From CAZLNO01 sp964561005 (GTDB taxonomy: Bacteria; Pseudomonadota; Alphaproteobacteria; Kiloniellales; Rhodovibrionaceae): a stretch of DNA of 55,081 nt. Each line of letters opens with the position of its first letter. Positions within the stretch are counted from its first letter, which is position 1. This document shows, piece by piece, positions 1 to 8,693 of this stretch. Both the position numbers and the translations under genes were made by a program. The notes under the pieces are model-generated. The model was not told the origin of the DNA and ran no database searches. It saw nothing but the letters and a program-made list of their open reading frames with translations. Where the stretch lies: contig CAZLNO010000012.1 of the NCBI GenBank assembly GCA_964561005.1, forward strand, positions 1 to 55,081, read 5' to 3'.

Positions 1-127
1 CGTTTCCGCCGTATTCCAGCACCAGCACCGAGACCTCGGGGTCGCGGCTGAGCCGATCGGCCAGGACGCAGCCCGCCGAGCCCGCCCCGACGATCACGTA
101 GTCATAGGCCGTGTTGGATTCGGGCAT
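1..127 (-). CDS. GMC family FAD-dependent oxidoreductase, N-terminal fragment
   Basis: Only the first 42 codons are inside the window; the gene runs off the left edge. The protein begins MPESNTAYDYVIVGAGSAGC, which contains the dinucleotide-binding motif GAGSAG typical of choline dehydrogenase-like GMC oxidoreductases, and continues with the expected ADRLS helix and an acidic strand end (VLVLEYGG) that would bind the ADP ribose of FAD. Such enzymes oxidise alcohols with FAD; the substrate cannot be told from this piece. The start codon lies 16 bp after the thyA stop and has a purine-rich ribosome site (CAGGGAG), so it is probably co-transcribed behind thyA. Confidence 0.85.
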   Translation of the reverse strand, partial: MPESNTAYDYVIVGAGSAGCVLADRLSRDPEVSVLVLEYGGN

Positions 128-143
128 GGCTGCGCTCCCTGGG

Positions 144-1058
144 TCAGGCCTTCGTCACCTTGCGCAGCTTCGCCACGTCGACGCCGGCCTTCGGCGTGCC
201 CTGGGCGCTGATCTCCCCCTTCAGGGGGCCGCCGTGCTGGTAGCCGACGACCTCGAAGTCCTCGTAGCGGTAGCCGTCGATGGACTCGGGCGTGCGCTTG
301 ATGTGCAGGCGCGGCGGCTCCAGCACCGGCCGGTCGAGCTGTTCGCGGATCTGCTCGACGTGGTTCTCGTAGATGTGGACGTCGCCGCCGATCCAGGTGA
401 ACTCCCTGGCGGTACAGCCGAGCTGGTGCGCCACCAGATGGGTCAAGAGGCTGTACTGCGCGATGTTGAACGGCACGCCCAGGAAGGTGTCGCAGCTTCG
501 CTGGAACAGCGCCAGGCTGACCTCGTCGCCGACGCGATAGAACTGCAGCAGGATGTGGCAGGGCTTGATCGACATGGCCTTCAGCATGTCCGGGCGCCAG
601 GCGGTGACCATGTGGCTGCGCGCCTCGGGCCGCTCGCGCAGCGTGGTCATGACCTGCTCGAGCTGGTCGATCTCGGTGCGCCCGCCGTTCAGCTCCACCA
701 GGTTGGGGTCGACCCACCAGTGCCGCCACTGATAGCCGTAGAGCGGCCCGACGTCGCCGTCCGCGTTGGCCCAGATGTCCCAGATGTGCACGTCGTACTC
801 GCGCAGCAGGTCGATGCGCGGCGAGCCGGAGATGAACCACAGCATCTCGCACGCCAGCGACTTGAACAGCATCCGCTTGGTGGTCAGCAGCGGCAGCCTG
901 TCGTCGCGAAGGTCGAACTTCAGCGGCTGCGCGAAGGCCTCGTAGCGCCCTTCCTCGTCCTCGGGCTTGCGGTAGGCGCCCTCGTCGAGGATGCGCCGGC
1001 ACATCTCCAGATAGGCGCGCTCGCCGTGGATGGTGTAGTCGGGCGATCGGTCGGTCAT
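144..1058 (-). CDS. thyA: Thymidylate synthase
   Basis: Makes dTMP from dUMP using methylene-tetrahydrofolate, in the cytoplasm. The 304-residue protein has the catalytic cysteine context KPCHILLQFY (Cys about 167), the phosphate-binding arginine motif RSCDTFLGVPFN (about 187-198) and the conserved HIYENH stretch near 228-233, so the core is complete. It is longer than the 264-residue E. coli enzyme: there are insertions around residues 88-120 and the usual C-terminal end in Y-x-P-H-x-x-I is replaced by a GYQHGGPLKG stretch plus a lysine-rich tail. With dcd nearby on the same strand it supplies thymidine nucleotides. Followed closely by the GMC oxidoreductase. Confidence 0.96.
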   Translation of the reverse strand: MTDRSPDYTIHGERAYLEMCRRILDEGAYRKPEDEEGRYEAFAQPLKFDLRDDRLPLLTTKRMLFKSLACEMLWFISGSPRIDLLREYDVHIWDIWANADGDVGPLYGYQWRHWWVDPNLVELNGGRTEIDQLEQVMTTLRERPEARSHMVTAWRPDMLKAMSIKPCHILLQFYRVGDEVSLALFQRSCDTFLGVPFNIAQYSLLTHLVAHQLGCTAREFTWIGGDVHIYENHVEQIREQLDRPVLEPPRLHIKRTPESIDGYRYEDFEVVGYQHGGPLKGEISAQGTPKAGVDVAKLRKVTKA

Positions 1059-1096
1059 GCGGGTTCCGCCATGTCTTTGGCCTCGGACGCTCGTCG

Positions 1097-1262
1097 CGGT
1101 GGCCGTGACGCGCCCTGGCGGGCGCGTCCCCCTTCAGTCGCTTCGCGACAGCTTCCCCCAAGGGGGAAGCAACTTGGTTCTGGCTGTACCCGCCTCGTCC
1201 CCTCCCCCAAGGGGGAGGGCCAGGGAGGGGGACGCGCCCGCCAGGGCGCGTCACGGCCACCG
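1097..1262. repeat. Nested palindromic intergenic repeat with 37-bp inverted arms
   Basis: The 261 bp between thyA and the rhomboid gene are mostly taken up by one repeat. Positions 1097-1133 and 1226-1262 are perfect reverse complements (37 bp). Inside them are two further hairpins, 1151-1170 and 1200-1219, each with a 9-bp stem and an AA loop. A truncated copy of one arm lies at 54599-54644, so this is a dispersed element. It could act as a terminator or mRNA stabiliser between the divergently placed genes, or be a miniature mobile element; no open reading frame in it looks real. Confidence 0.85.
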
Positions 1263-1319
1263 CCACCTTATCACCGCAGTGCTAGACGATTCCGGCCTGG
1301 CACGCTACCCACCTCTCCC

Positions 1320-2213
1320 ATGATCGAGTTCGTCGAAGTCTGGCGCTGCCGCACGCGGCGCGAAGCCGAGCAGCGGGCGCTGGTGCTGATGGCCGCGGGG
1401 ATTGCCTGCCGCTTCCGGCCGGGGCAGAACACCATCGTCGTCTGCGTCGCGGCCGAGGACGCCGAGCGCGCGCACCAGGAGCTGCTGGCCGACGCGCGGG
1501 AGAACGCGCCGGCGCCCGCCCGCCGTCCGCATCCCCGGAGCGCGGCGGGCCTCGGCACGCACGGGCTGGAGGCGGCGCTGGCCTACTGCGCGGTCATGGT
1601 GTTCCTGTTCGCCGCCGACGCACGCGGGGCCTTCGGGCTGGACTGGACCGCCATCGGCGCGGCGCAGGCGGGCATGATGCGCGACGGCGCGTGGTGGCGG
1701 GCGGTGACCGCGCTGGGGCTGCACACCGGGGTGGAACACCTGATCAGCAACCTGGCCTTCGGCGTGGTGCTGGCGCTGCTGGTGGCACAACTCCTGGGCT
1801 CCGGCGTGGCCTGGGCGGGCATCGTGCTGGCGGGCGGTCTGGGCAACGCGCTCAACGCGCTTTTCCAGCCGGCCGCCCACACCTCGGTGGGCGCGTCCAC
1901 GGCGGTGTTCGGCGCCCTCGGCCTGTTGGCGGGCTACACCCAGATCGAGCGCCCGCCGCGGTGGCGCAGCGGCCTGCGACGCTTCGCGCCGGTCGCGGCG
2001 GGGCTCATGCTGCTCGCCTTCCTCGGATTCGGCGGCGCGCGCACCGACGTCTGGGCGCACGTCGCCGGCTTCGCCGTGGGGGGCGGTCTCGGGCTGGGCC
2101 TCGCACTGGCCCGCCGTGGACAGCCGCCAGGCCAACGCGCGCAAGTGGTCGGCGGCGTCCTGGCCTGCGGCATCTTCGCGCTCGCCTGGGGAGCCGCGAT
2201 CGCGGGCGGCTAA
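1320..2213 (+). CDS. Rhomboid family intramembrane serine protease
   Basis: Predicted membrane protease of 297 residues that would cleave transmembrane substrates inside the bilayer. Residues 1-55 form a small soluble domain like the DUF2007 signal-transducing domain that precedes some rhomboids, then a short linker, then six or so hydrophobic segments from about residue 84. The rhomboid signatures are present: HLISN (His140, Asn144), the nucleophile motif GASTAVFG (Ser193) and the catalytic histidine in AHVAGFAVGG (His247). The ATG at 1320 is the start that places the soluble domain first. The stop overlaps the convergent dcd stop by 4 bp. Confidence 0.93.
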   Translation: MIEFVEVWRCRTRREAEQRALVLMAAGIACRFRPGQNTIVVCVAAEDAERAHQELLADARENAPAPARRPHPRSAAGLGTHGLEAALAYCAVMVFLFAADARGAFGLDWTAIGAAQAGMMRDGAWWRAVTALGLHTGVEHLISNLAFGVVLALLVAQLLGSGVAWAGIVLAGGLGNALNALFQPAAHTSVGASTAVFGALGLLAGYTQIERPPRWRSGLRRFAPVAAGLMLLAFLGFGGARTDVWAHVAGFAVGGGLGLGLALARRGQPPGQRAQVVGGVLACGIFALAWGAAIAGG

Positions 2214-2794
2214 GGGCACTCGTCCTCGCCGATGCGGCTGGCGACCGGGCCGCTCTGGCCCTGGTACTTGGCGCCGGCCTTGGCGCCGTAGGGGCGCTCC
2301 ACCGGGCTGGACAGCATCTCGAAGCTGACGGCGCAGATGCGCACGCCGGGGCGCAGGGCGATGGCGACGTTGCCGGCGTTGAAGAACTCCAGGGTGATGT
2401 GGCCGTCCCAGCCGGGCTCGAGGGTGTGCGCCGTGGCGTGCACCATCAGGCCGACGCGCGCCAGGCTGCTGCGCCCGTCCAGCCAACCGGCCAGGTCGTC
2501 CGGCAGCGCCACCCGCTCGGCCGTCGCGCCCAGCGCGAACTCGCCCGGCTGCAGAATGAACCGCCCCTCCGGCCCAACGTCGGCCGTCTCCATCGGCGTG
2601 GTCTCGCGCAGGTGCCGGGCCGAGGCGCCCTCGCCCAGGTCGATGAGCGGCAACTGCGAGTGCTGGAAATAGAGGAAGGTCGGCCCGAGCGTCAGATCGA
2701 CAGAGATGGGACCAATGCGCGCCGGGTCCAGCGGCTCGATGGTGAGACGCCCGTCGTCCAGTGCGCGGCGGATGTCCTTGTCGGAAAGCTTCAT
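2210..2794 (-). CDS. dcd: dCTP deaminase
   Basis: Deaminates dCTP to dUTP, feeding dUMP to thymidylate synthase. At 194 residues it matches the size of the E. coli enzyme. The family core is clear: GRSSLARVGLMVHATAH, then GWDGHITLEFFNAGN, which carries the catalytic glutamate in the LEFFN context, and the C-terminal nucleotide-capping QSGPVASR stretch. It starts at the ATG giving MKLSDKDI, the family's normal N-terminus. It lies 38 bp downstream of the aminotransferase on the same strand and is probably co-transcribed with it; its stop overlaps the rhomboid stop. Confidence 0.96.
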   Translation of the reverse strand: MKLSDKDIRRALDDGRLTIEPLDPARIGPISVDLTLGPTFLYFQHSQLPLIDLGEGASARHLRETTPMETADVGPEGRFILQPGEFALGATAERVALPDDLAGWLDGRSSLARVGLMVHATAHTLEPGWDGHITLEFFNAGNVAIALRPGVRICAVSFEMLSSPVERPYGAKAGAKYQGQSGPVASRIGEDECP

Positions 2795-2832
2795 CGCGGC
2801 CTTGTCCCCGGGCAATCCGGCACGGCAGCTTG

Positions 2833-3984
2833 TCACCCCTGAAGCCACTTGCGCAAGCGATCGGCGGCCGCGGCCATCTCTTCCTCGCGCCCGGCGAAGG
2901 AGAAGCGCAGGAAGCGGTGCCCGCGCGCCGGGTCGAAATCCACGCCGGGCGTCGTCGCCACGCCGGTTTCGTCCAGCATGCGCCGGCAGAAGGCGGCGCT
3001 GTCGTCGGTGAGGTGGCTGACGTCCGCGTAGATATAGAAGGCCCCGTCCGCGGGCGCGAGCCTGTCGAAGCCGGCCTTCGGCAATTCGCGCAGCAAAAGG
3101 TCGCGGTTGCGCCGGTAGCCCTCGACCACGGCATCCAGCTCCCTCCGGCAGTCCATCGCCGCCAGCCCGGCCACCTGCGCGATCGCCGGCGCCGAGATGA
3201 AGAGGTTCTGGGCGAGGCATTCCACCGGGCGCAGCATGTCCTCCGGCAGCACCAGCCAGCCCAGACGCCAGCCGGTCATGGCGTAGTACTTGGAGAAGGA
3301 GTTCACGACGATGGCGTCGTCGGTCAACTCCAGGGCGGAGACGGCGCGCCGCTCGAACTCGATGCCGTGGTAGATCTCGTCCGAGATCAGGCGGATGCCG
3401 CGCGACCGACAGGCCTCGACCAGCGCGTCCATCCCCGACTTGTCCACCATCGTGCCGGTGGGGTTCGAGGGGCTGGCCAGGATCAGGCCGTCGAGCGGCC
3501 CGTCCACCTGGTCCAGCAGCTCCGGCGTGGGCTGGAAGCGGTGCGCCAGGTCGGTCTCCAGCCAGACCGGCTCCAGCCCCACGGCCTTGAGGATGTTGCG
3601 GTACGCCGGATAGCCGGGCGCCGCCAGGGCGACGCGGTCGCCGGGGTCGAAGGCGCCGTGGAAGGCCAGCAGGAAACCGCCGGAGGAACCGGGCGTGACC
3701 AGGACCCGCGCCGGATCGATCTCCGCGCCGTAGGCCGCGCGGTAGTGCACCGCGATGCGCTCGCGCAGTTCCGGCAGGCCGCAGGCCTCTGTATAGCCCA
3801 GCCGGTCCGTGTGCAGCGCCCGCTCGACGGCGGCGAGAGCGCCGGCCGGCGCGCCGTGTCCGGGCTGCCCCACCTCCAGGTGCAGGACGTCGCCCTTCTC
3901 GGCGTCGCGCGCATTGGCCGCGCGCATGACGTCCATCACGATAAAGGGGGAGACGCTGGCGCGCCGTGCGATCTTCAGGGCCAT
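2833..3984 (-). CDS. Class I/II pyridoxal-phosphate aminotransferase
   Basis: A fold-type I aminotransferase of 383 residues. The PLP lysine motif SFSKYYAMTGWRLGW is intact, as are the substrate and cofactor contacts SPSNPTGT (Asn binding PLP), SDEIYHGI (Asp for the pyridine nitrogen) and the C-terminal RFSFAG arginine that binds the substrate carboxylate. This is the subgroup often labelled aspartate or alanine transaminase-like; the real amino donor cannot be told from sequence. It precedes dcd by 38 bp and follows the GGT-like gene by about 50 bp on the same strand, so the three may form one transcript. Confidence 0.93.
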   Translation of the reverse strand: MALKIARRASVSPFIVMDVMRAANARDAEKGDVLHLEVGQPGHGAPAGALAAVERALHTDRLGYTEACGLPELRERIAVHYRAAYGAEIDPARVLVTPGSSGGFLLAFHGAFDPGDRVALAAPGYPAYRNILKAVGLEPVWLETDLAHRFQPTPELLDQVDGPLDGLILASPSNPTGTMVDKSGMDALVEACRSRGIRLISDEIYHGIEFERRAVSALELTDDAIVVNSFSKYYAMTGWRLGWLVLPEDMLRPVECLAQNLFISAPAIAQVAGLAAMDCRRELDAVVEGYRRNRDLLLRELPKAGFDRLAPADGAFYIYADVSHLTDDSAAFCRRMLDETGVATTPGVDFDPARGHRFLRFSFAGREEEMAAAADRLRKWLQG

Positions 3985-4033
3985 GCCTTGTCCCTTCCCT
4001 CTCCCGTTGCCCTGTCGTTTCGTGGTTCCGCTG

Positions 4034-5821
4034 CTACTGCGCGCGCACGGCCAGGCCGTGCCAGTTCGGATCGGCCGCGCCGTCGCAGGCCTGCGGCGCC
4101 ACGTGCGCGCCTTCGGGGCAGTACAGCAGCGAGACGATGCCGCCGCCGGCGCCGCCGCCGCGACCCGCGGCGAGCAGGCCCCGCACGCCCTCCTCGCCGG
4201 TCAGGGCGGGCAGCGCGGCGCCCGACGGAGCCAGCGGCTCGGCGTTGGTGTCGGCCAGTTCCTTGATCGGCCGGCGTCGCACCTGCCCGGTGCGGTTGGC
4301 CTGGCTGCCGGCGCCGGAGACCGTCTCGCCCAGTTCCTTGATCGGCCGCCGACGCGCCGTGGGCGTCGAATCGCTCAACAGCGTGTTGTTCACGTTCGCC
4401 ACGGTCTCGCCCATGCGCGCGTTCAGCCGATAGCCTGGCCCGCCGGCGCCGCGCGCGACCAGCCCCGGCCCCTGTCCCTCGGGCGCGTCCGCGCCGGCCC
4501 GGCTCACGCGGGCCAGGGCGCGGGCCAGCGCCGGCTGGCCGGTCGGACCGCCAGCGGCGCTGGCGGCCAGATAGCCGGCCCCGGTGTTGCGGTTGGCGAC
4601 GACGGCCGGCGCCAGCGCCGCCCCGGCGACCTCGGCCGCACGAGATTGCGCCAACAGGACGCCCGTGCCGCCGGCCATGCGCCCCGCCCCGAACATCCCG
4701 TTCATGGTGAGGCCGCAGGCGACCACGTTGCCGAAGCGGTCGGCCGCGGCAAATCCAGCCGTCGGGATGTCCATGGCCGCGGCATGCGGCGCCGCGCGCA
4801 GCGACGCCGGCGACGGCTCGGCGCCGTTACGGGCGCGACGGAGGAGCCCGGTAATATGCGCCTCCCCGATGAGCCCGTCGGCCGCGGCCGGCACCGCGAC
4901 GCCGTCGCCCCGGCCCCGCGTTTCGGCCACGATGTGCCGCCATGCCCGGGCCAGGAGTCGAGCCTGCGCCGGAGAATCCGGATCGACGTCGGCACGGCGC
5001 ATGATCTCCCAGAGCTGTGCCGTCGCCACGCCCCCGGTTACCGGCGGCAGGAACAGTTCGTGGTCGCCGTAACGCAGCGCAAGCGGCTCGGCGTATTGCG
5101 GACGATAGTCCAGCAGGTCCTTGACGCTGAGCGGCGTGCCGCCCTCCCGTGCCGCCTCGGCCAGTTGGCGCGCGAACCGCCCGATATGCAAATAGCCGGC
5201 GCCCTGACCGCGCAGGCCGGCCAGCACCGTGGCCAGCGCCGGCTGGCTGATGCGGTCGCCCACCTCGGGCAGGCTGCCGTCGTCACGGAGAAAGACCTGG
5301 CGCGCCCGCCCGTCCAGGCGGTCGAGGCCGTCCGCGAGGTCCGTGCGAAAGGCGCGGCTGACCTCGTGACCGAAGGCGGCCAGGCGCTCGGCCGGGGAGA
5401 CCAGGCGCGCCCAGGGCTGCAGGCCATAGCGCGCGTGCAGGGCCGCCATGCCGCGCGCCAGGGCGGGCACAGCCGCGCCGTTCTCGCCTTCGCCCGGCAG
5501 GAAGACCACCGCCTGCTGGACCAGCGGCGTGCGCTTGTGCACCACGCAAACGCCCCCACCGCCAAGCCCGACCCGCGAGGGCAAGGTGACGCTCATGGTG
5601 AAGGCCATGGCCACGGCGGCGTCGATGGCATTGCCGTTGCTGCCCAGCACCTCGCGGCCGACCATGGCCGCCCGCGGCTCGTCCGCGACCGCCACGCCCG
5701 CCGAGCCGGACACCGTCTCGACGATGGCGACCTCAGGCTCCGCCTCGCCGCTCTCGCACCCGGCCAGCGCCAGCGCCGCGGCGCTGATGGCCGCCGCGCA
5801 GGCCGTCACCGTTCGGCGCAC
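4034..5821 (-). CDS. Divergent gamma-glutamyltransferase-like lipoprotein
   Basis: A 595-residue protein with a lipoprotein signal peptide (LALAGC, Cys22) and a gamma-glutamyltranspeptidase-like body: the N-terminal NAIDAAVAMAF block, and near residue 354 the sequence PTAGFAAADRFGNVV, which lines up with the autocatalytic T-T-H-x-S-V-V-D site of GGT and keeps the threonine. Second-threonine and glycine-pair regions are weakly conserved, so activity is uncertain. It would act at the periplasmic face on glutathione-like substrates. Two copies of an RRRPIKEL motif lie in the C-terminal tail. The start is taken as the GTG at 5821, which opens the signal peptide and avoids overlap with the divergent protease gene. 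Confidence 0.85.
   Translation of the reverse strand: MRRTVTACAAAISAAALALAGCESGEAEPEVAIVETVSGSAGVAVADEPRAAMVGREVLGSNGNAIDAAVAMAFTMSVTLPSRVGLGGGGVCVVHKRTPLVQQAVVFLPGEGENGAAVPALARGMAALHARYGLQPWARLVSPAERLAAFGHEVSRAFRTDLADGLDRLDGRARQVFLRDDGSLPEVGDRISQPALATVLAGLRGQGAGYLHIGRFARQLAEAAREGGTPLSVKDLLDYRPQYAEPLALRYGDHELFLPPVTGGVATAQLWEIMRRADVDPDSPAQARLLARAWRHIVAETRGRGDGVAVPAAADGLIGEAHITGLLRRARNGAEPSPASLRAAPHAAAMDIPTAGFAAADRFGNVVACGLTMNGMFGAGRMAGGTGVLLAQSRAAEVAGAALAPAVVANRNTGAGYLAASAAGGPTGQPALARALARVSRAGADAPEGQGPGLVARGAGGPGYRLNARMGETVANVNNTLLSDSTPTARRRPIKELGETVSGAGSQANRTGQVRRRPIKELADTNAEPLAPSGAALPALTGEEGVRGLLAAGRGGGAGGGIVSLLYCPEGAHVAPQACDGAADPNWHGLAVRAQ
4254..4354 (-). repeat. Pair of 25-bp direct repeats encoding RRRPIKEL twice
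   Basis: Two nearly identical stretches, starting near 4254 and 4329 and 75 bp apart, sit inside the GGT-like gene and both encode RRRPIKEL. The intervening segment encodes a Ser/Thr/Gly-rich linker. This looks like a short internal duplication in a flexible part of the protein. Confidence 0.75.
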
Positions 5822-5874
5822 CTCATACCCCCAAGTCCGATTGAAACCCGCCACCTTGATGGCTACCTTCCGTG

Positions 5875-7257
5875 ATGAAGCACAGGGGCCATCCATTGCG
5901 CAAGAGCCGAGCCCTCGCCACCCTCCTCGTCGCGCTGCTGACGGCTGTCGCGGGCCTTGTCCCGTACCGGGCCGGCGCACAGGGCTTGCCGCTGATTCGC
6001 GACGCGGAAGTGGAGCACACGATCCGCGTTTATGCCACGCCGATCTTCGAGGCGGCGGACCTCAATCCACAGTCGATCGACGTGTTCCTGGTGCGCGACG
6101 ACAGCCTGAACGCCTTCGTCGCCGGCGGCCAGAACCTTTTCCTGCACACCGGCCTGCTGCGAAGCGCCGAGGGTCCGCTCCAGGTCATGGGGGTGATCGC
6201 GCACGAGGCCGGCCACATCGCCGGCGGGCATATCGCCGGCCGCCGCCAGGAGCTGCAGTCGTCGACCGCCCAGATGATCGCGAGCTACGTGCTGGGCCTG
6301 GCGACGGCGGTGGCGACCGGGCGCGGCGACGCCGCCTCGGCAGTGATCGCAGCGGGCCAGGGCGCCACGATCGCCGGGCTGCTGTCCTACACCCGCAGCC
6401 AGGAGGGCGCGGCGGATGGCGCGGCGGTGAAGTACCTGGAGCGTGCCGGCTACTCCCCCAGGGGGCTGGTGGAATTCATGAAGACGCTGGAGGGCCAGGA
6501 GGTGCTGCTCAGCGGCAGCCAGGACCCCTACCTGCGCACCCACCCGCTCACGCGCGATCGCATCGAGTTCCTGAAGCAGGCACTGCGCGAGTCGCCGCAT
6601 GCGGACAAGCAGGCGCCGACCCGCCTGAACAAGCTGCACCGGCGCATGCTGGCCAAGCTGGACGGCTTTCTGCAGCCACCGCGGCGGACGCTGCGGGAAT
6701 ACGAGAGCGACAATGGCGTTCCGGCGCGCTATGCCCGCGCCATCGCGCACTACCGGGTGCCCGACCTGGACGCCGCGCTGCCGATCATCGACGGGCTCAT
6801 CGAGGAGTTCCCGGACGATCCCTACTTCCACGAGCTCAAGGGCCAGATGCTGTTCGAGCACGGTCGCCTGCGAGAGGCGCTGCCGGCCTACGAGAAGGCG
6901 GTGGCGCTGGAGCCGAACTCGGCCCTGCTGCGCCTGGGCCTGGCGCGGGTGCAGATCGAGCTGAACACGCCGGACCTCAACCAGCCCGCGCTGGAGAACC
7001 TGAAGCAGGTGCTGGCCGAGGAACCGCACAACGCCTTCGCCTGGCGGCTGCGCGCCGTCGCGCACGGCCGCGCCGGGGACCGCGGGCTGACCGCCCTCTC
7101 CCTCGCCGAGGCCCGGCTGGCACAGGGCAACGTCGCCGAGGCGCGGCAGCAGGCGCACCGCGCCCAATCGCTGCTGGACAAGCACACGCCGCCGTGGCTC
7201 CGTGCCCAGGACATCGAGCGCGAGGCGACGCGCCGGATCGAGCAACGCGACAACTAG
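5875..7257 (+). CDS. Periplasmic M48 family metalloprotease with TPR repeats (BepA-like)
   Basis: Zinc metalloprotease and chaperone of the BepA type, expected to act in the periplasm on misassembled outer-membrane proteins. Residues 1-36 are a signal peptide ending ...YRAGAQG. The zinc motif HEAGH lies at 110-114 and the third ligand glutamate in SYTRSQEGAADGAA at about 177, exactly as in M48 enzymes. From about residue 235 the chain is helical TPR-like repeats to the end (460 residues in total, close to BepA at 487). An upstream in-frame GTG at 5872 is possible; the ATG at 5875 is preferred. It is divergent from the GGT-like gene and 66 bp ahead of the DsbA-like gene, fitting an envelope quality-control pair. 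Confidence 0.93.
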   Translation: MKHRGHPLRKSRALATLLVALLTAVAGLVPYRAGAQGLPLIRDAEVEHTIRVYATPIFEAADLNPQSIDVFLVRDDSLNAFVAGGQNLFLHTGLLRSAEGPLQVMGVIAHEAGHIAGGHIAGRRQELQSSTAQMIASYVLGLATAVATGRGDAASAVIAAGQGATIAGLLSYTRSQEGAADGAAVKYLERAGYSPRGLVEFMKTLEGQEVLLSGSQDPYLRTHPLTRDRIEFLKQALRESPHADKQAPTRLNKLHRRMLAKLDGFLQPPRRTLREYESDNGVPARYARAIAHYRVPDLDAALPIIDGLIEEFPDDPYFHELKGQMLFEHGRLREALPAYEKAVALEPNSALLRLGLARVQIELNTPDLNQPALENLKQVLAEEPHNAFAWRLRAVAHGRAGDRGLTALSLAEARLAQGNVAEARQQAHRAQSLLDKHTPPWLRAQDIEREATRRIEQRDN

Positions 7258-7323
7258 GCCGGACACGCGCCGGCCAGCGGCTTCGCCGGGAATCGGTTTC
7301 ACTGGAAAGGGAAGCAAGACATC

Positions 7324-8136
7324 ATGAAGTGTACGCCGCCTCGCCGCCTCGCCGCCGGACTGGCGACGCTCGCCGTCATCGCGGCCACAGGCCTCGTCGC
7401 GCCTGCCGCAGCCGAGGACGCCCCCCAAAGCACGGCAAAGGGCGGGTGGGAGAGCCTGGCAGCCCCGCTGAGCGAGGCCGAGCGCCGCGCCATCGAGGGC
7501 GTCGTGCGCGATTACATCCTGGAAAACCCGGAGATCATTCGCGAGGCCGTGCAGATCCTGCAACAGCGCGAGCAACAGGCCAGCGCCGAACGCCAGCGCT
7601 CGGCGGTGAAGGCGAACCTGGAGCGGCTGCACGACACCGGCCCGCTGCCGGTCCTGGGCAATCCCGACGGCGACGTGACCGTGGTGGAGTTCTTCGACTA
7701 CCGCTGCCCCTATTGCCGCAGCGTCGCGCCCGACCTGCTGCGGGTCATCGAAGAGGACGGCAACGTCCGCCTGGTGCTGAAGGAGTTCCCGATCCTTGGC
7801 CAGGAATCTCTCTTCGCCGCGCGCGCGGCGGTCGCCGCCGCCAGGCAGGGCGCCTACGAGACCTTCCACCAGCGCCTGATGACCGAGGTGAACGAGGTGA
7901 CGCGCGATAGCGTTCTGGCGCTGGCGGAGGATATGGGACTCGACACCGCCCAGCTTCAGGCGGACATGAACGCCGACGGCGTCGACACCTATCTGCGCGG
8001 CAGCTACGGCCTGGCCGAAGCCCTGGAGATCGGCGGCACGCCGGCCTTCGTCGTCGGCGACACCCTGGTTCCCGGCGCGCTCTCGGCGGAGCGCCTGCGC
8101 CAACTGATCGCACAGGCCCGCAACGCCTCGGGTTAG
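7324..8136 (+). CDS. DsbA-family thiol-disulfide oxidoreductase (Com1-like)
   Basis: Secreted thioredoxin-fold protein of 270 residues. After a signal peptide (about 1-30, ending APAAA) and a charged helical N-terminal domain of about 75 residues, the DsbA domain carries the redox motif CPYC (Cys128, Cys131) in the context FFDYRCPYCRS and the cis-proline loop GGTPAFVVG near the end. This arrangement is that of the Coxiella Com1 and ScsC-like group, where the N-terminal helices can drive oligomerisation. It would oxidise or isomerise disulfides in the periplasm. An AAGGGAAG ribosome site precedes the ATG. Confidence 0.93.
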   Translation: MKCTPPRRLAAGLATLAVIAATGLVAPAAAEDAPQSTAKGGWESLAAPLSEAERRAIEGVVRDYILENPEIIREAVQILQQREQQASAERQRSAVKANLERLHDTGPLPVLGNPDGDVTVVEFFDYRCPYCRSVAPDLLRVIEEDGNVRLVLKEFPILGQESLFAARAAVAAARQGAYETFHQRLMTEVNEVTRDSVLALAEDMGLDTAQLQADMNADGVDTYLRGSYGLAEALEIGGTPAFVVGDTLVPGALSAERLRQLIAQARNASG

Positions 8137-8234
8137 GAGCGGCCGGTCCCGCGGCGCCGCGATCACGTTGCCATTCGATAAGGCCTTGTGCTAACCGTCC
8201 TTCGCGTTTTTCCGGAACACGCCTGGAGGGCGGC

Positions 8235-8693
8235 TTGGCGCGCACGCCGTGCATCATGGTCCTGAACGGACCCAACCTGAATCTCCTCGGCCAGCGCGAG
8301 CCCGAGGTGTATGGATACGACACCCTGGATGACGTGGCGCGGCTGTGCCGCGAGCGCGCGGGAACGCTCGGGCTGGCGGTGGACTTCCGGCAGTCGAACC
8401 ACGAAGGCGAGCTGGTCGACTGGGTGCAGGAGGCGCGCGGAAGCTGCGCCGGCATCGTGGTCAACGCCGGGGCCTTCACCCACACCTCGGTGGCGCTGCT
8501 GGACGCCCTGCTGGCCGCGGAGCTGCCGGTGGTCGAGGTGCATCTTTCCAACCTGTTCCGGCGTGAAACCTTCCGACACCGTTCCTATATCAGCCCCATC
8601 GCGATCGGCTTGATCTGCGGCTTCGGCAAGCAGGGCTACATCTTCGCGCTGGAGGCCCTGGCCGCCCGTTTGAATTCCGGAGGAGAGGCCTGA
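8235..8693 (+). CDS. aroQ: Type II 3-dehydroquinate dehydratase
   Basis: Third step of the shikimate pathway (3-dehydroquinate to 3-dehydroshikimate). The 152-residue protein has the type II signature LNGPNLNLLGQREPEVYG with the active-site arginine and tyrosine, then QSNHEGELV, the INAGAFTHTS-like VNAGAFTHTS loop, EVHLSNLFRRE and HRS. I chose the TTG at 8235 because a GGAGG box lies 5 bp upstream; the internal ATG at 8256 would give the shorter M-V-L-N-G-P-N start and cannot be excluded. The stop overlaps the accB start (TGATG), so the three genes aroQ-accB-accC are translationally coupled, an arrangement common in proteobacteria. Confidence 0.96.
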   Translation: MARTPCIMVLNGPNLNLLGQREPEVYGYDTLDDVARLCRERAGTLGLAVDFRQSNHEGELVDWVQEARGSCAGIVVNAGAFTHTSVALLDALLAAELPVVEVHLSNLFRRETFRHRSYISPIAIGLICGFGKQGYIFALEALAARLNSGGEA

